From assembly GCA_964640325.1 (NCBI GenBank), contig CAZXID010000002.1, forward strand, positions 90,986 through 154,985: a stretch of DNA of 64,000 nt. The letters run 5' to 3'. Shown here piece by piece: positions 57,357-64,000 of the stretch. The DNA comes from DAOQAU01 sp964640325. Its GTDB lineage: Bacteria > Cyanobacteriota > Vampirovibrionia > Gastranaerophilales > Gastranaerophilaceae. A program made the translations under genes and the position numbers. Numbering within the stretch: the first letter of the stretch is position 1; every line of letters begins with the position of its first letter. The notes beneath the pieces were generated by a model, which saw nothing but the letters and a program-made list of their open reading frames with translations, did not search any database and had not been told where the DNA came from.

Positions 57357-58713
57357 TTTCAGTTTTTCTCAAAATAGAAGAAGCACAAGCCACCAGTGTC
57401 CAAAAAACAAACTGAATCTGAGGGCGGAAAAATACCGTGTCAACAAGCCCGTGAACCATTATCCCAAAAACGCTTATAAGCGAAATTGCAACTATAAGGC
57501 ACAATTTAAAATCGCTGTTTTGGGTTATAAATTTAAAACACTGTTTTGCAAAAACACCCACAAAACCCAAAAAAGCAATCAGCGCAAAAATTCCGCTTTC
57601 AACTGCAACCTCTAAAAATACGCTGTAACAACTCAGGGAGTCAAAACCTGTTTTCATATAAAGCCCGTAGATTTCTCTGAAATTCTGATTTCCCACACCT
57701 ATTCCAAAAAGCCAGTTGTCTTTTATCATCTCAAATGCAGAGTGATAAACGTTGAGTCTAAAAGAAGTAGAAGAATCCGCCCTCATTGCAAAAATTGACA
57801 AAACCCTTGTTCTTACAGAAGAAATAAATATAACAGCAAACCCTGCAAAGACTGCGGCAAATCCCGCAAAAGCAAGATAAATTTTTTTAAAAAATTCCTT
57901 CCTGTTTTGCAAATCCCTCCATATAAATTTTGCAAGAAAAGCAAAAACTCCCACAATAACCGCCAAAAACCCTAAATAAGCCCCCCTGCTTCCCGATAAA
58001 ATCAAAGCATAAGAAGAAACAAGAGCGATTACAAGAAAAAATATCCCCGATTTGTAGTGTTTTTCAAAAAATCTCATCGCAGAAATCCCGAAAATACAAG
58101 GTAACGTCGCAACCAAATACCCGCCAAAAAGGTTGGGGTTAAAAGGCTGCAAAGTGCCATAAACCCTTGTCATAACATCTTCGGGGTTGATATTTGAAAC
58201 ATCCTGCCAAGTAGCAATTTCTCCCACCTGCCCGAAATTTTGAAAAATACCTACAAAGCCTTCGATACCCGCGCAAAGCGCAATTAAGCCTATCGCAAAA
58301 GGAATTTTGGAAAGATTATTTTTAAAGTATTGAAAGGCAGAAAAATAAAAACCCAGATACACAAAAGTTTTTAAAAAGCCTTTAAGGCTCAAATAAAAAA
58401 GCGTGGAGCCGGCTAAACTTATAATTACAAAAATAAAATATAAAAACAAAAACAATTCAAAAAGATTGCCTTGAATTCTTTGACCCTTTTTTACAAAAAG
58501 TTTTATAAAAGTCAAAAACAAAGTTATCAGCGCAACATAGCCCAAAGCATCGGAGGGCATAAATATAGAAAGCCCCAAAACCGCAAGAATTGATGCAAAA
58601 ATCAGGTTATCTATATGTTTTATAAAAAGACTGTTTTGGCTTAAATATGAAGCTTTTTCCTGCGTAAAATTTAAAACTTTATTTATTGAATTTATTATTA
58701 AGCCTTCAAACAT
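57349..58713 (-). CDS. O-antigen ligase-family protein (Wzy/WaaL-like)
   Basis: About 454 residues from ATG 58713 (MFEGLIINSINKVLN), which has GAGGGA before it; ATG 58764 is an alternative overlapping the upstream gene's stop. Ten to twelve membrane helices with a large loop near residues 170-210 and 300-345 containing GSRGAYLGFLAVIVGVFAFL and FGIGVGNQNFREIYGLYM, the pattern of the Wzy_C/O-antigen ligase family. It polymerises or ligates a lipid-linked glycan at the outer leaflet. It tails into ffh (stop overlap of eight bases). It follows DUF4330 and the heptose kinase in order. Confidence 0.82.
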   Translation of the reverse strand: MFEGLIINSINKVLNFTQEKASYLSQNSLFIKHIDNLIFASILAVLGLSIFMPSDALGYVALITLFLTFIKLFVKKGQRIQGNLFELFLFLYFIFVIISLAGSTLFYLSLKGFLKTFVYLGFYFSAFQYFKNNLSKIPFAIGLIALCAGIEGFVGIFQNFGQVGEIATWQDVSNINPEDVMTRVYGTLQPFNPNLFGGYLVATLPCIFGISAMRFFEKHYKSGIFFLVIALVSSYALILSGSRGAYLGFLAVIVGVFAFLAKFIWRDLQNRKEFFKKIYLAFAGFAAVFAGFAVIFISSVRTRVLSIFAMRADSSTSFRLNVYHSAFEMIKDNWLFGIGVGNQNFREIYGLYMKTGFDSLSCYSVFLEVAVESGIFALIAFLGFVGVFAKQCFKFITQNSDFKLCLIVAISLISVFGIMVHGLVDTVFFRPQIQFVFWTLVACASSILRKTETI

Positions 58714-58760
58714 ACTTCCCTCGTTAAATTTATTTGGATTGCCGCGGGGGTAAAAATTTA

Positions 58761-59363
58761 TCATTTTTTCTCTTGCGGCTGTGCGGGTTGCGGATTTTGT
58801 TTTGCCTGTTCCATTTTTGCCTGATAATCTTTCAAAACCTTTTCAATCTGCTCGACCTGTTCTTTTGATAAAATTTGAACATTTGAAACAAGCCCGTTAA
58901 ATTTATAATCTTTGCCTTCAAGCACTATGGGAAGCCCTATTTTAACTTTATTGCCGCCCACAACCGCACCGTCATCGGTGATTTTGGCATCGTCGATAAC
59001 CGTTACCACAACATCATACATAAAAGGCTGAGACAGGTCTTCAACCATTACAAACGGCTCTTTTGTCCTTGTATTTGGCATAATTGTTTTTTTGGAATCT
59101 GCCTTAACATCTATAATTTGCAAATCTGTATAAGGCACATTTCTTATGCTGATAAAAGTTTTTTCGCCAAAGCGTATAGGGCTTTGTCCTGTCGTTAAAG
59201 TAATACCTCTTAAGAACACCTGAAAAGCAATTTTAGCCTCACCCTCAATTTTATTTGAAGCCGTCTGTCTAAAGTTTTTATATGTCAAAAACCCCACAAC
59301 AAGCGCAATAAAAACGCCCAAAATTATTATAATATCTGTTAATTTAAGTCTTTTGTTTTCCAT
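58761..59363 (-). CDS. DUF4330-family membrane protein
   Basis: A 200-residue protein with one N-terminal membrane helix (LTDIIIILGVFIALVVGFLT) and a periplasmic beta domain (AKIAFQVFLRGITLTTG, VPYTDLQIIDVKADSKKTIM, DVVVTVIDDAKITDDGAVVG), ending in a glutamine/proline tail. This is a DUF4330 protein, a family I associate mainly with Cyanobacteria and relatives. Function unknown; its site in a polysaccharide group hints at export or control. It overlaps the ligase frame by four bases (if the 58764 start is used). Confidence 0.75.
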   Translation of the reverse strand: MENKRLKLTDIIIILGVFIALVVGFLTYKNFRQTASNKIEGEAKIAFQVFLRGITLTTGQSPIRFGEKTFISIRNVPYTDLQIIDVKADSKKTIMPNTRTKEPFVMVEDLSQPFMYDVVVTVIDDAKITDDGAVVGGNKVKIGLPIVLEGKDYKFNGLVSNVQILSKEQVEQIEKVLKDYQAKMEQAKQNPQPAQPQEKK

Positions 59364-59376
59364 AAAATCCTCTTTT

Positions 59377-60387
59377 CTAAAATGCGATTTTTTCTAAATT
59401 TTCTAAAATTTCTTCAACGGTAGTTGTAGCACAACCAAAGTGCCTTACCACGATGCTTGCTGCGATGTTTCCGATAATTGCAGCATACTCGGGCTCTGCT
59501 CCGCTTGCAAGTGCCATGGTGAATATAGCCGTGACGGTATCTCCGGCACCTGTAACATCAAAAACCTCAGACTTATTGAAAACAGGGATTTTAATCATTT
59601 TATCGCTTGAATCAAAAATCACCATTCCGTCAGAGCCGCAAGTTATCAAAACAGACTTTGCGCCTGATACTTCCAAAAGCTTTCTGCCTGCTTTCTCAAG
59701 CGAAGCATCATCTTTAATTTCAAAGCCTACAAACTTTTGAGTATCAGGAAGATTTGGCGTCATTGAAGTTACATCTTTATAATTTGCCAACTCCTTTTGG
59801 GCATCTGCAACAATAATTTTGTTGTGCTTATTTGCAATTTCAATAGTCTTATCAATTATATTTCGAGTCAAACTTCCGATATGATAGTCTGACAAAATCA
59901 CCGCATCATATTCAGGAATTGCCTCTTCAAGATTGTGAATAACTTTTTTTTCTGTTTCTTGGCTCAACGGCAAATTTGTTTGTCTGTCAATTCTTACTAT
60001 CTGCTGGGTAATCGACTGCGAACAAGAGCCTGAAATTCTTGTTTTGGTGACGGTTTTTCTGGTATCATCTTTAATTAAATATTTTGTATCTATTTTTGAC
60101 TGATGAAAAGCTGAAATGAGCTGCTGTGCTTGATAATCTTCGCCCAAGACACCTATTACTCCGACTTTGCCTCCATTTATTACAGAGGCATTATTTGCAG
60201 CATTTGATGCACCGCCCAAGATTAAATTAGTGTGGGTATGCTGAAGAATCAAAACGGGCGCTTCTCTGGAGATTCTTTCGGTATCCCCGTAAATCATTTC
60301 GTCTAATGCCAAATCTCCAACTACAAGAACTTTTGGTGATTTCAGATTTTTTATATGATCAATCAATTTATTTTTATCCACAACCAT
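59377..60387 (-). CDS. hldA: D-glycero-beta-D-manno-heptose-7-phosphate kinase (HldE/RfaE N-terminal type)
   Basis: A 336-residue PfkB-family (ribokinase) sugar kinase: KVLVVGDLALDEMIYGDTER then ISREAPVLILQHT and NLILGGASNAANNASVINGG (GG motif), DVTGAGDTVTAIFTMALAS with the catalytic aspartate. The opening sequence is that of the kinase domain of HldE; the C-terminal adenylyltransferase of HldE is absent, so it is a stand-alone HldA-type protein. It makes heptose-1,7-bisphosphate for LPS or S-layer glycan. ATG 60387 is preferred (AGGA upstream). Confidence 0.85.
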   Translation of the reverse strand: MVVDKNKLIDHIKNLKSPKVLVVGDLALDEMIYGDTERISREAPVLILQHTHTNLILGGASNAANNASVINGGKVGVIGVLGEDYQAQQLISAFHQSKIDTKYLIKDDTRKTVTKTRISGSCSQSITQQIVRIDRQTNLPLSQETEKKVIHNLEEAIPEYDAVILSDYHIGSLTRNIIDKTIEIANKHNKIIVADAQKELANYKDVTSMTPNLPDTQKFVGFEIKDDASLEKAGRKLLEVSGAKSVLITCGSDGMVIFDSSDKMIKIPVFNKSEVFDVTGAGDTVTAIFTMALASGAEPEYAAIIGNIAASIVVRHFGCATTTVEEILENLEKIAF

Positions 60388-60474
60388 TTTCCACATCCTG
60401 CTTTGCTTGATAATTCAAAAAAATTAAGTTATAATAATTTTAAGTTTACCATAAATAAAAATGCGAGGTCAATT

Positions 60475-61134
60475 TTGAACAGTCCGGAAGAAGACAAAGA
60501 GTTGGAAGTAAAAACAGAATCTGTCTTAACACAAGAAGGCAGCGATATTGAGTTTGAAGATACGATTGACATAGAAAAGATTCAGCAAAATCTCCAAAAA
60601 TACATGGAAGAAAACAAACAAATCGAATCCGAAGAAAACGAGTTGCAAGAAGAAGTTGAACAAATTTCCGATGAAAAAACTTTAATGCCGGAAGAATCTG
60701 TTGAAGAACCTGTCGAAGCACCATTGATTTACCCCGAACAAGAACTGCCAAAACTTTTACAAAATGCTGCTCCTGAAGTTGACCCCAATGCAAAAAAATA
60801 CGTTATATATATAGATCCTGAAAACATCCCGTTCATGGAAAATCTTTCCATAAGCGAGCGAAAAGATATTATAAATACAATCCTAAAAGAACAGGAAGAA
60901 GTTGTAAAAAAACAAAAAGCCATAAATCAAAGAAAAGTTTTTATGCGTCACATAATTTTTGCAAGCATTATATTCATATTTGGATTTCCCGTTTTATTTT
61001 TTGTAGTAAATAAATCGATGGAAGCGGTAATATCAAACTACCAAGAAGCAGAAAAAAACTTTAGCACTCTTTATAAACAAAAAGGTAAGATACAGCCTTT
61101 TTCTCAAAAAGCCGCAGAAAAATTCAAATACTAA
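60475..61134 (+). CDS. Single-pass membrane protein with acidic cytoplasmic domain
   Basis: 219 residues from TTG 60475 (MNSPEEDKELEV), with GAGG six bases before; frames further upstream lie inside the divergent kinase gene. The N-terminal half is acidic (residues 1-95, e.g. EENELQEEVEQISDE), then KKYVIYIDPENIPFMENLSI, a linking helix, and a membrane helix HIIFASIIFIFGFPVLFFVV near residue 165, and a short tail. I do not recognise it. It is divergent from the heptose kinase. Role unknown. Confidence 0.7.
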   Translation: MNSPEEDKELEVKTESVLTQEGSDIEFEDTIDIEKIQQNLQKYMEENKQIESEENELQEEVEQISDEKTLMPEESVEEPVEAPLIYPEQELPKLLQNAAPEVDPNAKKYVIYIDPENIPFMENLSISERKDIINTILKEQEEVVKKQKAINQRKVFMRHIIFASIIFIFGFPVLFFVVNKSMEAVISNYQEAEKNFSTLYKQKGKIQPFSQKAAEKFKY

Positions 61135-61222
61135 CTTTTCTTAACATTCGGAGTATATACTATTTATTTTTATTTTTGTGAATAGTACAATTATTGAAAA
61201 GTAGAGAGAAAAAGGATTTTTG

Positions 61223-62614
61223 ATGCTCAAACTGGACTGGCGAAATATAACTTCTAGTATTTTAGGCTCCGAACACGGGCTTGAAATAGAACAAGAGTTT
61301 GAAAATTACAAAGAAAATATTTCTTCAATAATTTCAGATTTAAACAAAAGAAAAGACAAACCCGGCCAATGGCTTCAATGGATGAATTTGGGATACAGTG
61401 AAGAAACTATTTGGTATGTAAAAGAGTACGCTTCACTTGTAAAAGACAGGTTTGAAAATATTTTGATTTTAGGTATCGGCGGATCTGCCCTGGGCGGAAT
61501 TGCAGTTACCGAAGCGCTTCTTAAGCCTTATTGGAATTTGCTTTCAGACGAGCAGAGAAACAATTTCCCCAGAATTTTCTTTTTAGACAATATTGACCCT
61601 GACCAAATAGCAGGACTTCTTGAAGTTTTAAATTTACAAAAAACCTTGGTAAATGTAATAACAAAATCAGGCTCAACGGCAGAAACAATGTCTCAGTACA
61701 TGATTGTAAAAGACATTATGGAGGGCGAATTAGGTGACAATTACAGAAGAAACATTGTTGCTACAACAGACAAAAACATGGGTATTTTAAGACAACTCGC
61801 CGACCAAGAAGGCTACAAAACTTTTATTGTTCCGGACGATGTGGGTGGAAGATTTTCTGTTTTCTCAGCTGTGGGACTTTTGCCTTTTGCTCTTGTAGGG
61901 CTTGATATAGACGAAATTACAAACGGCGTAAAAGATATGGATTTAGCGCTTAAAAATACCGACATTTATGAAAATATTGCGGCACAAAATGCCCTTATTC
62001 ATTATCTTCTTGACACCAAAAAAGGCAAAAATATTTCCGTTATGATGCCTTATTCCAGCAGGCTTAAATATGTAGCGGATTGGTACGTTCAACTTTGGGC
62101 TGAATCTCTGGGTAAAGAAACAGACAGAAACGGTGAAAAAATAAACTGCGGGCCTACGCCGGTTAAAGCACTGGGTGCAACCGACCAACACTCACAAATT
62201 CAACTTTATAATGAAGGTCCAAATGACAAAATTATAAACTTTGTAAGGGTTGAACAATTCGATAATAAAGTGGAAATTCCCAAAATTTTTGAATATACCG
62301 GTATCGGTTACCTTGGCGGAAAAACAATTAACGACCTGATAAATGCCGAAGCCGATGCAACAAAAGTTGCCCTGAGCGATTTCCAAAGACCCAATATTAC
62401 AATTTCAATTCCCAAAATAAACGGATATTATATAGCTCAACTTCTTTATATGCTGGAAGTTCAAACCGCAATCGCAGGAGAACTTTATAATATTGATGCA
62501 TTCAACCAACCAGGTGTTGAACAGGCTAAAAATTATACATATGCGCTTATGGGAAGAGCAGGTTATGAAGATTCTGCAAGAATCCTTCAAGAAAAAATGG
62601 CACTTGCCAATTAA
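61223..62614 (+). CDS. pgi: Glucose-6-phosphate isomerase
   Basis: A 463-residue enzyme with the SIS-fold motifs LILGIGGSALGGIAVTEALL, NVITKSGSTAETMSQYMIVK, VPDDVGGRFSVFSAVGLLPF and GATDQHSQIQLYNEGPNDKI. It interconverts glucose-6-P and fructose-6-P. Length matches the shorter bacterial forms (about 450). ATG 61223 (MLKLDW) has AAAGGA in front; a TTG at 61220 also fits. It follows the membrane protein at 60475 by about 90 bases. No other glycolysis gene is near. Confidence 0.95.
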   Translation: MLKLDWRNITSSILGSEHGLEIEQEFENYKENISSIISDLNKRKDKPGQWLQWMNLGYSEETIWYVKEYASLVKDRFENILILGIGGSALGGIAVTEALLKPYWNLLSDEQRNNFPRIFFLDNIDPDQIAGLLEVLNLQKTLVNVITKSGSTAETMSQYMIVKDIMEGELGDNYRRNIVATTDKNMGILRQLADQEGYKTFIVPDDVGGRFSVFSAVGLLPFALVGLDIDEITNGVKDMDLALKNTDIYENIAAQNALIHYLLDTKKGKNISVMMPYSSRLKYVADWYVQLWAESLGKETDRNGEKINCGPTPVKALGATDQHSQIQLYNEGPNDKIINFVRVEQFDNKVEIPKIFEYTGIGYLGGKTINDLINAEADATKVALSDFQRPNITISIPKINGYYIAQLLYMLEVQTAIAGELYNIDAFNQPGVEQAKNYTYALMGRAGYEDSARILQEKMALAN

Positions 62615-62727
62615 AAAAATATAAAGGCGCCTTTACATGATTTCTCATTTAGGCTATAATTGACAGGTCGTAAGTGTATTTTTAACACTTATGGGACGGT
62701 GCAGAATAAATATAAAAAGGAAGTAAA
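62615..62727. promoter_or_regulatory. Intergenic promoter region before the APC permease
   Basis: A -10-like TATAAT (about 62656-62661) and a hairpin with arms AAGTGT/ACACTT (about 62673-62692). AAAGGAAG precedes the permease ATG. Confidence 0.45.
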
Positions 62728-64000
62728 ATGAGTAATGAATTAAAACGGTCTTTATCATTAAACGATGCTATTTCAATTGTAGCAGGTTCAATGATTGGGT
62801 GCGGTATTTTTATAGTTTCTGCAGACATTTCAAGGCAAGTAGGCTCAGCATGGCTTTTGCTTTTAGTCTGGGCTTTAGCAGGATTTGTTTCGTTTTGCGG
62901 AGCAATCGCCTATGGAGAACTCGCCGCAAACATACCAGATGAAGGCGGTCAGTATATGTATCTTAAAAAAATATTCAACGACAAGCTGGCCTTTTTATTC
63001 GGATGGACTTTATTTTTGGTAATTCAAGCCGGCTCAATTGCAGCCATTTGCGTTGCGTTTGCAAAATTCACCGGAATTTTAACCCCTTTGATAAGTTCAC
63101 ACGTGGCACTTTTTCACATAGGACCGATTGCTATAACTTCTCAAAAACTTTTTGCAATGGCAACTGTTTTATTGCTAACTTTTGTCAATTCAAGAGGGAT
63201 AGAATACGGTGTAATTACCCAGAATCTATTCACCGTTACAAAGATTTTATCTCTTATAGGAATTATTTTATGCGGGGTATTCTTCGGAATGAATTGGAAT
63301 GTAATTCAAGCCAATTTTGCACCTTCAACTTTCAGTTTCCATTTTGACGATATAGCAAAAATTTCCACTGCAACAGTCGGTGCGCTTTTTGCCTCAATAA
63401 CATGGAATAACGTAACATTTATTGCAGGCGAAATCAAAGAACCCGAAAAAAACGTTAAAAAATCCCTTGCTTACGGAGTAGGACTTGTTGTTATACTTTA
63501 CTTTCTTATAAACGTAATTTATGTTTCTTCAATTCCCCTAAATATGATTCAAAATGCGCCCGAAGACATTGTTGCAGCAGCAACAATGGGAGCAATATTC
63601 GGAGATATAGGAAGACATTTGATTGCAATAGTGATAATGATTTCTGCTTTCGGATGCGCTAACGGAATGATTCTTGCCGGTGCAAGGGTCTATTATCAGA
63701 TGGCAAAAGACAGACTGTTTTTTAGAAGTCTTGCCGTTATAAACCGTCAAACAAGAGTTCCGGTTAATTCACTTTGGCTTCAATGTGCTTGGATTTGTGC
63801 GCTTATAGTTTGGGGGAATTACACAAAACTATTGGATTTTGTAATTTTTGCCTCATTGATTTTTTATATAATTACCATGATAGGAATTTTTGTTTACAGA
63901 AAACAGCATCCTGATGAGGACAAAACTTTGGTGGTTAATAACTTCTTCCCTCTAGCCTTTATAATAATTTCAACCTACATAGTAATTTGTTTGGCTATGT
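62728..64000 (+). CDS. APC-family amino acid/polyamine permease (runs off right edge)
   Basis: At least 424 residues with about 12 helices expected, cut by the window end. The opening LSLNDAISIVAGSMIGCGIF with the unwound-helix motif GSMIGxGIF, then WALAGFVSFCGAIAYGELAA, PDEGGQYMYLKKIF and AGEIKEPEKNVKKSLAYG, is that of the APC superfamily (basic amino acid/polyamine antiporters and LAT-like transporters). The substrate cannot be told. The ATG at 62728 has AAAGGAAG at good spacing. Translation was read directly from the bases; no stop occurs before 64000. Confidence 0.9.
   Translation, partial: MSNELKRSLSLNDAISIVAGSMIGCGIFIVSADISRQVGSAWLLLLVWALAGFVSFCGAIAYGELAANIPDEGGQYMYLKKIFNDKLAFLFGWTLFLVIQAGSIAAICVAFAKFTGILTPLISSHVALFHIGPIAITSQKLFAMATVLLLTFVNSRGIEYGVITQNLFTVTKILSLIGIILCGVFFGMNWNVIQANFAPSTFSFHFDDIAKISTATVGALFASITWNNVTFIAGEIKEPEKNVKKSLAYGVGLVVILYFLINVIYVSSIPLNMIQNAPEDIVAAATMGAIFGDIGRHLIAIVIMISAFGCANGMILAGARVYYQMAKDRLFFRSLAVINRQTRVPVNSLWLQCAWICALIVWGNYTKLLDFVIFASLIFYIITMIGIFVYRKQHPDEDKTLVVNNFFPLAFIIISTYIVICLAM

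Noticed and set aside
62728..64000. Truncated permease as a pseudogene
   Set aside because: The frame is simply cut by the end of the window, with no internal stop.

Overview
The window is low-GC bacterial DNA (A+T-rich, SD-type ribosome sites such as AAGGAG, standard stop codons). Several things point to a non-photosynthetic relative of the Cyanobacteria (Melainabacteria/Vampirovibrionia, most like gut Gastranaerophilales): prepilin-like proteins with the GFTLAEVLITLTIIGVV start, a HEAT-repeat protein, a DUF4330 protein, a BioY biotin transporter, a SpoIID/LytB protein, a TonB-ExbB-ExbD system (so a diderm envelope), and dispersed degenerate heptamer repeats reminiscent of the STRR repeats of cyanobacteria. 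The lineage call is inference from gene content only.

Layout. 0-6.6 kb: a partial ubiE/menG, rpsL-rpsG, a 434-bp MITE-like element, bioY, rimI, an unusual trpD-like gene, a radical SAM/SPASM protein and prepilin A. 6.7-18.9 kb: a compact phage-derived cluster, nearly all on the + strand (zinc-ribbon protein, LuxR-type HTH, amidase endolysin, tail-nozzle-like propeller, major capsid, holin, scaffold, head-tail adaptor, small terminase, portal, large terminase, coiled-coil and membrane proteins), with an antisense membrane protein and an acetyltransferase in the middle. It has no integrase, replication gene or tailspike, and host-type repeats have settled at its gene junctions; it looks like a domesticated podovirus-like packaging module. 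19-31 kb: metF with a duplicated 3' tail flanking a zincin-like gene, TPR-NHL protein, malQ, tsaC, a GIY-YIG nuclease between palindromes, murJ, spoIID and a broken cysS. 31-38 kb: comEC, then ftsH-acsD-acsC, in which the corrinoid protein genes carry in-frame repeat insertions. 38-44 kb: a DUF262 protein, a winged-helix protein, a soluble histidine kinase, a HEAT-repeat protein and prepilin B. 44-50 kb: a TonB/ExbB/ExbD/ExbD cluster, two related exported proteins, prepilin C. 50-64 kb: glycosyltransferase, YdjC deacetylase, a two-HKD phospholipase D-like protein, SEC-C protein, YfiH, ffh, an envelope group (O-antigen-ligase-like protein, DUF4330, heptose kinase), pgi and a partial APC permease.

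Themes. (1) At least four families of short repeats pervade the window and have entered coding sequence, supplying prepilin leader peptides, a TrpD C-terminus, a SpoIID N-terminus and internal segments of AcsC and AcsD. (2) All three prepilin genes have a simple sequence repeat at the predicted promoter: G9 inside a TTGACT-16-TATAAT spacer, (AGT)8 abutting a -35, and (ATT)5 just upstream of a -35. This suggests phase-variable pseudopilin expression. (3) ComEC, prepilins and a packaging module with no mobility gene all bear on DNA exchange.
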